DNA from: Clostridium sp. 1001271B_151109_B4
Lineage (GTDB): Bacteria; Bacillota; Clostridia; Clostridiales; Clostridiaceae
Length of the DNA: 61,128 nt
Direction of reading: 5' to 3'
Assembly (NCBI RefSeq): GCF_015670405.1
Contig: NZ_JADPBQ010000018.1
Location: 1 to 61,128 of the forward strand
Shown here: piece by piece, positions 19,622 to 30,559 of the stretch
Layout of the letters: each line of letters begins with the position of its first letter
How positions within the stretch are numbered: position 1 is the first letter of the stretch
Made by a program: the position numbers and the translations under genes
The notes under the pieces: model-generated
What the model was told of the DNA's origin: nothing
The model's input: only the letters and a program-made list of their open reading frames with translations
Databases searched by the model: none

Positions 19622-21184
19622 TTATTCATGTACTTTTTTGAGATATTCCATATAAGCTTCAACTTTTTCGCGTTCTTGTTCCACACCAATACCAATGATT
19701 ATTTGTATGTGTTTACCTTTATCAACGATTCCAGAAGCCCTTACATTTTCTTTTAATATTTTAATATTAACTTTATCTTCATCTTTAACATCAACACGTA
19801 ATCTTGTGTAGCAATTAATTATGTTTTCAATATTATCTGCACCACCTAAGCCGGCAACGATATTTTGAATTTGTGGTTCAAACTCTGAATCAGGATCACC
19901 TACACTCAAATCAGTAACTGGCTCACTTACAACTTCATCTATTTCACGACCTAATGTTGGAATATTTAATTTCACAATTAATTTTTTGAACACAAAATAT
20001 TCTAAAACAGCAGTTGCAATAAAGATTACTGGAATTAAATATTGATGCCCTAAACGTGTTGGAAATGCAAAACTATTGATAATCATATTTATTCCTGTAT
20101 CAAACTGGATATTAATCCCTACTAAATTTGTAATAAATAAACTCAATCCATATACTACAGCATGTGCCAACCATAAAATGGGTGATAAGAACAAGAATAA
20201 AAATTCTAATGGTTCAGTAACACCAGCCAAGAACGCTGTAATTACAGTTGGAATTAGAATCGTAGCAACCTTCTTTCTATTTTCTGGACGTGCTGTTTTC
20301 CAAAGCGCAAATGCAATACCTATTGGTAAAGAAATCGAACCAAAGTTTGATAAATAACCTATCGATGGATGCATTGTTGTGATTTGACTTACATTCCCTA
20401 GTTCTGCTAACCAGATATTGAATGCACCGTTATATACTTGACCTGCAATTTCTGCGGTACCACCAAGCGGGGTATAAAAAATCGGCATCCATAAAAAGTG
20501 GTGCAACCCTAACGGTAAAAGTAAACGATTTAAGAACCCATAGAAGAAAAAACCTACTGATCCTGCAGTTGTAGTTGTTTTTACTACTGCTTCAACTACT
20601 GAGTTAATGATTGGCCAAACATAAGTAATCCCTATTGCAAGCAGAATCGTTGCAAATACAATAAGTATATAAACAGACTTTGTACCAGAATATGGTGACA
20701 AATACCTGTGTAGCTTAATATCACCGAATTTATTGACCATCCAACCGACGAACACCCCTAAAGAAATTCCTAGAAAAACTCCCATATCTGTTACTTGGAT
20801 ACCAAAGACCATTCCTTGTCCAGTCCCATAAAGCCCTTGTTCACCAGCAACAGCCAAACGATCCGTAATTGTTAACCAAGAATTATTGGCGTATAAAAAG
20901 ATTAAAAACGTAATAATTCCTAAAATTGCCGCATCCGTTTTATACTTTGGTTTTGCTAATGCTGTGGCAACCCCTACACAAAATATAGCACTTAGCTGAC
21001 CAATCATCCCCCCAGATAAAATATTAAAGATAAAATCTCCAATATTTTTTGTTAAATTTGGCATCATTTCTAGTTTCAAAATTGCACAAACTGACAAAAT
21101 GATTCCGGTCACCGCCATAAACATTACTGGCTGAATAATCGCTTTTGAAAAAACACTGGCCGATTTAATAAACTTCTCTTTCAT
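19622..21184 (-). CDS. PTS transporter, fused IIC-IIB (alpha-glucoside type)
   Basis: Imports and phosphorylates a sugar in the membrane. The 520 residues begin with a IIC domain of about ten membrane helices (1-400), including LPLGLHHFLWMPIFYTPLGG and the GVTEPLEFLFLF segment typical of the glucose/glucoside superfamily. A linker (405-440) and a IIB domain follow, whose phosphorylated Cys is in NCYTRLRVDV near 463. The IICB arrangement resembles MalB/GlvC carriers. No IIA domain is fused or encoded nearby, so a IIA from elsewhere (for example the glucose type) must serve. RBS GGGAGAGA precedes ATG 21184. It lies 39 bases upstream of GH4. Confidence 0.9.
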   Translation of the reverse strand: MKEKFIKSASVFSKAIIQPVMFMAVTGIILSVCAILKLEMMPNLTKNIGDFIFNILSGGMIGQLSAIFCVGVATALAKPKYKTDAAILGIITFLIFLYANNSWLTITDRLAVAGEQGLYGTGQGMVFGIQVTDMGVFLGISLGVFVGWMVNKFGDIKLHRYLSPYSGTKSVYILIVFATILLAIGITYVWPIINSVVEAVVKTTTTAGSVGFFFYGFLNRLLLPLGLHHFLWMPIFYTPLGGTAEIAGQVYNGAFNIWLAELGNVSQITTMHPSIGYLSNFGSISLPIGIAFALWKTARPENRKKVATILIPTVITAFLAGVTEPLEFLFLFLSPILWLAHAVVYGLSLFITNLVGINIQFDTGINMIINSFAFPTRLGHQYLIPVIFIATAVLEYFVFKKLIVKLNIPTLGREIDEVVSEPVTDLSVGDPDSEFEPQIQNIVAGLGGADNIENIINCYTRLRVDVKDEDKVNIKILKENVRASGIVDKGKHIQIIIGIGVEQEREKVEAYMEYLKKVHE

Positions 21185-21253
21185 ATATGTCTCTCCCTTT
21201 TAATATTTTTAATTTAATTATTCCAACTAAAAAAGTTTCTACCCAATAAATAT

Positions 21254-22039
21254 TTATATATTTTTATAACTACATGTCACAATCTGATTACATTCAAATA
21301 GTTGCTTCATTTGTGAGTCACACAAAATTGATACTTCCTTCATCCGTTGAATATTAAATGAAGAATTGAAATACAGCATCTCATCTACATAAGCTGGATG
21401 AACCATCAGCTCTGTTATCCAATTATCTTTAACTTGATCAAGCACTGTTTGAACTTCCTCGAAACATTTTATTCGGTTTTCTTCAAAAGATATCGTTAAA
21501 TCGCGAATAGCTGAATGGTTCATCAAATCTAGAAACCCTTTAATTCCCTTCTGAGCAGGTAGCTCTATATTTTCTTCTAACCCAAAAACATTTCGAAAAC
21601 ACAAATGATATTTATCTGCAATTCTTTTAGTTATCTTCAAATTTTCAGGAAATGTATGAACATGATGATGACTATCCAAATGCGTCAACTTAAGTCCGTG
21701 ATCCATTAAATAATCTATTTGATGGGACCACTCCTGAAAAATTTCTTCATCACAAATTTCATTACGATGTTTTTTATATTCAGATAAGCTATAAAAGTCT
21801 CCATTTTCATCTATTAGTGAAGCCCCTTTGGTTAATGGTTTTCCACAGGTTAAAACAAGATGACCACCCACTCCAAGATATGGGTTTTCCTTAGCAAGCG
21901 TAATAGCTTCATCACATCCTGGCATATTAGCCATTAAAGTTGTCGAGGTCAGAATTCCTTCCTTATGAGATTTGATGATTCCTAGATTGACTGCTGAAGA
22001 GTAGCCAAAATCATCGGCGTTGATAATTACTTTTTTCAT
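21254..22039 (-). CDS. ChbG/YdjC-type carbohydrate deacetylase
   Basis: Members remove an N-acetyl group from amino sugar oligosaccharides (E. coli ChbG acts on chitobiose and its 6-phosphate). The 261 residues start with NADDFGYSSAVN, where Asp-Asp are active and metal-binding residues. LTHLDSHHHVH near 119 supplies His ligands and MVHPAYV lies near 213. Length and motifs are normal. RBS AAGAGGT precedes ATG 22039. It is first in the operon with the PTS and GH4 genes and is divergent from the RpiR gene. Its presence suggests that the imported sugar carries an N-acetyl group. Confidence 0.88.
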   Translation of the reverse strand: MKKVIINADDFGYSSAVNLGIIKSHKEGILTSTTLMANMPGCDEAITLAKENPYLGVGGHLVLTCGKPLTKGASLIDENGDFYSLSEYKKHRNEICDEEIFQEWSHQIDYLMDHGLKLTHLDSHHHVHTFPENLKITKRIADKYHLCFRNVFGLEENIELPAQKGIKGFLDLMNHSAIRDLTISFEENRIKCFEEVQTVLDQVKDNWITELMVHPAYVDEMLYFNSSFNIQRMKEVSILCDSQMKQLFECNQIVTCSYKNI

Positions 22040-22145
22040 AATCTACCTCTTTCATTAAATCATATTAGCATTACTCTTCTTAACTCTAGAAAATACAATA
22101 AGTTTAACTAGACGTATTTATCCCATACGAAAGAAGAAACGAGTA

Positions 22146-22232
22146 ATGAACAAAACAAATATTAGATGTCCTCATCGTCACTACGATAAACTATACAAAT
22201 TTGATTTTGATAATCCGGATAATCAAAAATAA
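22146..22232 (+). pseudogene. Probable transposase N-terminal remnant (28 codons)
   Basis: A short frame reads MNKTNIRCPHRHYDKLYKF, then DFDNPDNQK and stop. This resembles the zinc-ribbon start of several insertion-sequence transposases (CPxC..KLYKFG-x-D..GNQKY), with the second Cys lost and the rest of the gene absent. It lies in the divergent promoter gap of the cassette. The match is from memory and weak; chance is possible. Confidence 0.4.
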
Positions 22233-22328
22233 CCAAACTTATATAATTTTCAAAGATCGATAAACTCTAAATTTTATTAAACTATTTTTTGGTAATATCT
22301 TAACGGAGTAATTAAAGAAACTATATTC

Positions 22329-22369
22329 ATACAATTGTATTTGCTTTCTTTATATTAATAGTATATTAT
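22329..22369 (+). promoter_or_regulatory. rpiR promoter with 12-base palindromic operator candidate
   Basis: TTGCTT (22341-22346), a 17-base gap and TATTAT (22364-22369) make a plausible sigma-A promoter for the regulator gene. The palindrome ATACAATTGTAT at 22329-22340 touches the -35 box and is a candidate RpiR-family operator controlling both directions. Confidence 0.45.
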
Positions 22370-22452
22370 ATAAAAAAAGCGCAAACAATGCTTATACACT
22401 ATCATGGTTACGTTTTCACTTTTTGAATATACTTTCACAGGAGCGTGAGATT

Positions 22453-23184
22453 ATGACCAAAATTTACTATTTAAATCGTTTATTTCCTAAAAATAATTTT
22501 CGAAATGAAGATGAAAAAATAATCGAGAACATTATTGAAGCAATTAAAAATAAATCTGTAATCGACATTCGTACTATTGCACAAATGAACTACACCTCTC
22601 AATCTTCAATCAGTCGTTTAGCAAAAAGAGCAGGCTTTAATAATTTCAAAGAGCTAATTTTTTTCCTTTCAAATGAATTATCATATAAATTGACAAATCA
22701 ATTAGAAACATTACCTTTTGTGATGGTAAACCAAGATTGGGATCAAATAGATAGCTATTTTAATAATGCTTTCTCAAATAAAAAAATATACTTGTTTGGT
22801 GAAGGATTTTGCCAAATATTAGTTGATTACACTTATCGTAAATTACTTTTAAAAAGAATTTATGCTATTGACTTAAATGGCGTGGAAATCAGTTTGGTAT
22901 CAGATCAAACCCCTTATACATTAATTACATTTTCCCAATCAGGTGAAAATAAAAACGGTTTAATAAAAATGGAAGAGTGTAAGCATTATGGTGGTAAAGT
23001 TATTGCCTTTACAGCTACGGAAAATAGTAGCTACACTACGAAAAGTGATCTTGCATTCATTATAGAAAATGGCTCTACTGGTATAGATCATGAAAATCAA
23101 AATTTGAATTACTTTTTTGGTAACTCTTTAAATTTGATGGAGCATCTCATTAATCGTTATGCAAAATCAATATCAACTCATTGA
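22453..23184 (+). CDS. RpiR-family transcriptional regulator
   Basis: The 243 residues have an N-terminal helix-turn-helix (residues about 30-75; TSQSSISRLAKRAGFNNFKE) and a C-terminal SIS sugar-phosphate sensor domain (from about 95, with FGEGFCQIL and ITFSQSGENKNG). RpiR proteins sense sugar phosphates and control catabolic operons. ATG 22453 lies nine bases after AGGAG; the earlier ATG at 22423 has no ribosome site. It diverges from the deacetylase-PTS-GH4 operon, its most likely target, with phosphorylated substrate as likely effector. Confidence 0.88.
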   Translation: MTKIYYLNRLFPKNNFRNEDEKIIENIIEAIKNKSVIDIRTIAQMNYTSQSSISRLAKRAGFNNFKELIFFLSNELSYKLTNQLETLPFVMVNQDWDQIDSYFNNAFSNKKIYLFGEGFCQILVDYTYRKLLLKRIYAIDLNGVEISLVSDQTPYTLITFSQSGENKNGLIKMEECKHYGGKVIAFTATENSSYTTKSDLAFIIENGSTGIDHENQNLNYFFGNSLNLMEHLINRYAKSISTH

Positions 23185-23207
23185 TAAAAACTTCTCCACA
23201 AAAAAAT

Positions 23208-23246
23208 ATCACCAAGAAAGTTCATATTTATGACTTTCTCGGTGAT
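23208..23246. terminator. guaA terminator, shared with rpiR
   Basis: ATCACCAAGAAAGT pairs with ACTTTCTCGGTGAT (one G-U) around 11 bases. On minus it is followed by ATTTTTTT, a strong terminator five bases after the guaA stop. It can also stop plus-strand rpiR transcripts. Confidence 0.9.
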
Positions 23247-23251
23247 TTATA

Positions 23252-24793
23252 TTATTCAAATTCAATAGTTGCAGGTGGCTTTCCTGTACAATCATACATT
23301 ACTCTATTTACACCATTAACTTCATTTACTATTCTAGTAGTTACTTTTCCAAGAACTTCCCATGGTAAATCAGCAGATTCTGCTGTCATAAAGTCACTTG
23401 TAGTTACAGCTCTTAAAGCAATTGCATAATCATAAGTTCTTTCATCACCCATAACTCCTACAGATCTCATATTAGTTAAAGCTGCAAAATATTGACCAAT
23501 TTCTTTATCAATTCCAGCTTTAGCTATTTCTTCTCTGTAAATGGCATCTGCATCTTGAACTATTCTTACCTTTTCAGCAGTTACTTCACCAATAATTCTA
23601 ATACCAAGTCCTGGACCTGGGAATGGTTGTCTGTACACTAAATGTTCAGGTATATTAAGCTCTAAACCGGCCTTTCTAACCTCATCTTTAAATAATAATC
23701 TTAATGGTTCGATTATTTCTTTAAAATCAACGTAATCAGGAAGTCCTCCAACATTGTGGTGAGACTTAATTACAGCTGAATCCCCTAATCCACTTTCAAT
23801 TATATCTGGATAAATTGTACCTTGAACTAAGAAGTCCACAGCTCCAATTTTCTTAGCTTCTTCTTCAAATACTCTAATGAATTCTTCACCTATGATTTTT
23901 CTCTTAGTTTCTGGATCTTCTACTCCAGCAAGAGCTTCATAGAATCTTTCTTGAGCATTAACTCTGATAAAGTTTAAGTCATATTGTCCTTCAGGTCCAA
24001 ATATAGCTTCTACTTCATCACCTTCATTTTTTCTAAGTAGACCATGGTCAACAAATACACAAGTTAATTGCTTTCCAATAGCTTTTGATAATAAAACAGC
24101 TGCAACAGATGAATCAACTCCACCTGATAATGCACATAATGCTTTACCATCTCCTACTTTTTCTCTTATTTCTTCAATTGTCTTCTCAACAAATGAATCC
24201 ATTTTCCAATCCCCAGAACACTTACAAATGTTATAAACAAAGTTTGATAACATCTTAGTTCCTTCTTGAGTATGCATAACTTCTGGATGGAATTGAACTG
24301 CATAAAGATTCTTTTCTTCACATTCCATAGCAGCCACTGGGCAAACTGGAGTATGACCTATAATTTTGAATCCTTCTGGAGCTCTTTCTATATAATCAGT
24401 ATGGCTCATCCAACAAATCGTTGATGATGCAACACCTTCAAATAATTTTGATTCAACATCAACAGCAACTTCTGTCTTACCATACTCACTTACAGGAGCA
24501 GTAGCAACCTTTCCTCCAAGTACATGAGACATAAGTTGTGAACCATAGCAAATACCAAGTACAGGTATCCCTAATTCAAATATAGCTTTATCACATAAAG
24601 GAGAATTTTCACCATATACACTATTTGGTCCTCCAGTGAAAATGATTCCCTTTGGATTCATTTCTCTTATTTTTTCAACGCTTAAATTATAAGGATGAAC
24701 CTCACAATATACATTACACTCTCTAACTCTTCTTGCAATTAATTGATTATATTGACCACCAAAGTCAAGTATTAATACTAATTCTCTACTCAT
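23252..24793 (-). CDS. guaA: GMP synthase (glutamine-hydrolysing)
   Basis: Converts XMP to GMP with glutamine and ATP. The 513 residues have an N-terminal class I amidotransferase (Cys in GICYGSQ near 82, His/Glu in FHPEV near 170). The ATP pyrophosphatase loop [11 protein letters not shown] lies near 224, and a C-terminal dimerisation domain ends [18 protein letters not shown] precedes ATG 24793. It follows guaB by 147 bases on the same strand, probably one guanine-repressed transcript. Its 3' end is the boundary of the foreign cassette and has a diverged copy at 18011-18140; the coding sequence itself is intact. Confidence 0.98.
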   Translation of the reverse strand: MSRELVLILDFGGQYNQLIARRVRECNVYCEVHPYNLSVEKIREMNPKGIIFTGGPNSVYGENSPLCDKAIFELGIPVLGICYGSQLMSHVLGGKVATAPVSEYGKTEVAVDVESKLFEGVASSTICWMSHTDYIERAPEGFKIIGHTPVCPVAAMECEEKNLYAVQFHPEVMHTQEGTKMLSNFVYNICKCSGDWKMDSFVEKTIEEIREKVGDGKALCALSGGVDSSVAAVLLSKAIGKQLTCVFVDHGLLRKNEGDEVEAIFGPEGQYDLNFIRVNAQERFYEALAGVEDPETKRKIIGEEFIRVFEEEAKKIGAVDFLVQGTIYPDIIESGLGDSAVIKSHHNVGGLPDYVDFKEIIEPLRLLFKDEVRKAGLELNIPEHLVYRQPFPGPGLGIRIIGEVTAEKVRIVQDADAIYREEIAKAGIDKEIGQYFAALTNMRSVGVMGDERTYDYAIALRAVTTSDFMTAESADLPWEVLGKVTTRIVNEVNGVNRVMYDCTGKPPATIEFE

Positions 24794-24844
24794 TAGAATC
24801 CTCCTAATGTTTTTTCTTTAATTATCTCGTAAAATTATACATTT

Positions 24845-24940
24845 TTCAACAAAAATGTTAAAACCTAAACTCAGAAACTCCAAAAAGGAGTTTCCATATC
24901 TAATTATTAACTCAAAACTATTAATTATTAACTATCTAAC
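24845..24940 (-). repeat. Intergenic repeat-like element, copy B
   Basis: Between guaB and guaA, starting at the guaB stop. It contains AGTTAATAATTAATAGTTTT, the shared TTAACTCAAAACTATTAA (18 bases, identical to copy A) and a hairpin GAAACTCC/GGAGTTTC with an AAAAA loop. The hairpin lacks a T run, so it is not a standard terminator. Confidence 0.5.
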
Positions 24941-26407
<1,467 letters not shown>

Positions 26408-26493
26408 CTATCATTATTATTCATCTTTATATTTATGTAATAAATGCCCTTTATATCTGATTATATATTTTGTTGGGGCTAATCAAATAAAAA

Positions 26494-26650
26494 AAAGCAT
26501 ATTAAGTCCGCTATCTATAAGTGAACATTAATATGCTTTTATCCTGCACATTATTCGTGTTTAGGTAAGTATATCAAATTCACTCATAGATGAAAATTTA
26601 AGGTTTTCAGTAGAAACACCCTGCCATATTCAGGGTTTATATGAGTTGTT
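26494..26650 (-). promoter_or_regulatory. Guanine (purine) riboswitch with terminator, guaB leader
   Basis: Minus-strand aptamer at about 26581-26650: P1 ACTCATA/TATGAGT, the conserved ATATGGC-type core (AATATGGCAGGGT) and GTTTCTAC. The discriminating base before TATGAG is C, which selects guanine/hypoxanthine rather than adenine. Downstream, AAAGCATATTAA pairs with TTAATATGCTTT (26494-26539) and runs into T8, an intrinsic terminator. Guanine binding should favour termination and lower guaB-guaA expression. Confidence 0.93.
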
Positions 26651-26679
26651 TTATTATTCGTGTTTTTTCGCTTTTTATT

Positions 26680-26708
26680 ATTATAGTTTATGGCTTATAG
26701 CTTGTCAA
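26680..26708 (-). promoter_or_regulatory. guaB sigma-A promoter
   Basis: On the minus strand, consensus TTGACA (26703-26708), a 17-base gap and TATAAT (26680-26685). The predicted start is about 20 bases before the guanine aptamer. Confidence 0.85.
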
Positions 26709-26728
26709 TATAATAAATCAAAACAAAT

Positions 26729-26777
26729 AAATGCTAATAATATATTTACTATCTTTATGATATATTATTAGCATTTA
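26729..26777. repeat. Inverted repeat, 17-base arms
   Basis: TAAATGCTAATAATATA and its exact complement flank a 15-base loop. There is no strong T run, but A/T-rich flanks could make it a weak terminator for minus-strand transcripts arriving from 27000. It lies just upstream of the guaB promoter and may insulate it. Confidence 0.55.
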
Positions 26778-26937
26778 TAAATATCTTATTATCTATAATT
26801 TATTATTTTATTAATAGTTGTTTTTATTTTATGATAAATTATCATTTCAATCGCTATAAATCCCAAATATATTATTAATTAAAATAACGCACTAATATAA
26901 TATTCTTAATTTATATATCCGTAAACAATTTAATCTC

Positions 26938-26975
26938 AAAAAAGCAAGCTAAATTATAACCTAGCTTGCTTTTTT
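26938..26975. terminator. Strong bidirectional terminator
   Basis: AAAAAAGCAAGCTA pairs perfectly with TAGCTTGCTTTTTT around a ten-base loop, with T runs on either strand. It lies 20 bases past the stop of the decayed small gene at 26996-27118. The 26778-26937 stretch shows nothing recognisable. Confidence 0.88.
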
Positions 26976-26995
26976 ATAAACTTAATATTTAATTT

Positions 26996-27118
26996 TAATA
27001 TAAATCTGGAAGCTTAGTTCCAACTGTATATACTTTTACATCTTCACTTAGTTGACCAATTGTTACCTTATTATAATATTGCTATGTTACCTAATCTACA
27101 CTTATTATTTGAAGCTAT
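26996..27118 (-). pseudogene. Decayed small gene (about 40 codons)
   Basis: A perfect ribosome site GAGGAGG (27122-27130) is followed, at start-codon distance, by ATA instead of ATG. The frame then reads ASNNKCRLGNIAIL and hits two TAA. A one-base shift reopens it as VTIGQLSEDVKVYTVGTKLP, then DLY and stop, with a proper terminator after it. Start loss plus frameshift suggests a recently dead gene for a protein of 40-45 residues. The family is not recognised. Confidence 0.45.
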
Positions 27119-27259
27119 TGCTACCTCCTCTAGTAAAAAAGCATTACTACTATACTAATAATTATCACTTCATAATAATTACTTATATTGTTCATTATAA
27201 TTAGTATTTTTACATATTTAATCATAATATTGTTTATTATTATCCAATTGAACTTTCTT

Positions 27260-28009
27260 TTAAAATAATTTTAGATAAAAATCTATTATGCTATTACCAT
27301 ATAAGCAAGCAATTAATCCTCCAATTGCTAAGTATGGTCCAAAGGCAATTTCTGCTTTCTTATCTTTTAACTTTAAAACTAATATTCCTGTAGCAACTAA
27401 TCCACCTAAAACTACTGAAATGAATAAAGTTACTAAAACGCCCTTAATTCCTAAAAATAATCCGCATATAAGAGCAATATCAATATCACCCTCACCCATT
27501 CCATGAGTTAAAATTACAATTAAATAAATAACTAAAAATCCAATAAAGGCACCAGTAATATAATTCCATGGTATAACTCTTGTTTCTAACCACTCCAATC
27601 CTAGAAATATTAATCCTGAAACTACCCCAAAAACAATAGTAGAGTTATATACATTTTTAGTTTGAAGATCTATTATTCCTATTACTATCAAAAGAGAGGC
27701 TAATAAGCAGAACTTAAATAAATTTAAGGTAAATCCAAATTTTAAATAAATTGCTACATATAAAATTGAATTTAATATTTCAACTATTGGATATTGTATA
27801 GAAATCTTTTCTTTACATCCTCTACATATTCCACCTAATAATACATAACTTAATACTGGAATTAAGTCTTTCACCCTTAATTCATACCCACAATTAGTAC
27901 AATGTGATGGTGGAAATGCAATTGATTCTTCATTTGCTATTCTACAAATACATACGTTTAAAAAACTTCCTATTACTAATCCAAAGATTATTACTAAAAA
28001 AATCTCCAT
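27260..28009 (-). CDS. Prepilin peptidase (A24), leader peptidase/N-methyltransferase
   Basis: Cleaves and N-methylates type IV prepilins or competence pseudopilins at the membrane. The 249 residues contain GSFLNVCICR near the start, two CxxC pairs (CTNCG near 38, CRGCK near 63) typical of the bifunctional form, and about seven membrane helices. The active-site Asp are in DLQTKN near 110 and GMGEGDIDIALICG near 173. It is monocistronic; no pilin or secretion ATPase genes lie within the window. Confidence 0.9.
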   Translation of the reverse strand: MEIFLVIIFGLVIGSFLNVCICRIANEESIAFPPSHCTNCGYELRVKDLIPVLSYVLLGGICRGCKEKISIQYPIVEILNSILYVAIYLKFGFTLNLFKFCLLASLLIVIGIIDLQTKNVYNSTIVFGVVSGLIFLGLEWLETRVIPWNYITGAFIGFLVIYLIVILTHGMGEGDIDIALICGLFLGIKGVLVTLFISVVLGGLVATGILVLKLKDKKAEIAFGPYLAIGGLIACLYGNSIIDFYLKLF

Positions 28010-28196
28010 TACTACTCCTTAAAATTAAATTGTAATTTTATCATCATTAGAATAAATAATTACAATCAACACCAATTAGTTATATGATAGCATTTTTTAC
28101 TACTATATTCCATGTTTCATTTTACTCCTTTTATTTTTTTGTATTTTCCTACAAAGAAATTATTTTTTTGTAATTATATCCATAAGCTGCAATAAA

Positions 28197-28243
28197 AATA
28201 AGGTTACTATTAACTCCTTATTATAGTTAATAATAACCTTATT
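28197..28243. terminator. groEL terminator
   Basis: AATAAGGTTACTATTAACT pairs with AGTTAATAATAACCTTATT around eight bases (one bulge). It lies 35 bases past the groEL stop on the minus strand. Confidence 0.75.
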
Positions 28244-28277
28244 TATTAAAATTACTAATTTTTATTCATTATTTATA

Positions 28278-29924
<1,647 letters not shown>

Positions 29925-29928
29925 TTAA

Positions 29929-30225
<297 letters not shown>

Positions 30226-30239
30226 CTATATTTTTATTA

Positions 30240-30266
30240 TTAGCACTCACCTAAACAGAGTGCTAA
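30240..30266. promoter_or_regulatory. CIRCE element (HrcA operator)
   Basis: Perfect TTAGCACTC-N9-GAGTGCTAA, 27 bases before groES. HrcA binds this element and represses chaperonin genes until heat shock; hrcA is not in the window. Confidence 0.97.
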
Positions 30267-30279
30267 TATCTTTATATTT

Positions 30280-30308
30280 ATAATATAATTTATAAAGTAA
30301 ACTTTCAA
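30280..30308 (-). promoter_or_regulatory. groESL promoter
   Basis: TTGAAA (30303-30308), a 17-base gap and TATTAT (30280-30285) on the minus strand place the start at about 30273, so CIRCE lies at the start of the transcript. The rest of the gap to 30559 holds nothing recognisable; no clear terminator is seen for the hydrogenase gene. Confidence 0.7.
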
Positions 30309-30559
30309 CAATTACTTTCTATATTATTACCTTACTAAGGTCAAATATTACTAATTATAGTAATTTATTTTTAATTTACTTTGTTTCCCATTATTTTTCT
30401 TATTATTTAAACTTTAATTGAATCACATTTACTATTTTAACATAAAATACCATTCTTTGAAACAAGCTATGAATTTATCATACTATAGATAACCCCACAG
30501 TTATATCTAATAATTTATTTACATGTTAAAAACCTTGTATCAAACTCTTACACTATATA

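Noticed and set aside
22403..22420. Possible catabolite-responsive (cre) site before rpiR (TGGTTACGTTTTCA)
   Set aside because: Differs from the cre consensus at two conserved A positions and lacks symmetry; not strong enough to list.
23181..23429. Plus-strand frame after rpiR
   Set aside because: It runs through the guaA terminator and antisense to the guaA 3' end, so it is not a gene.
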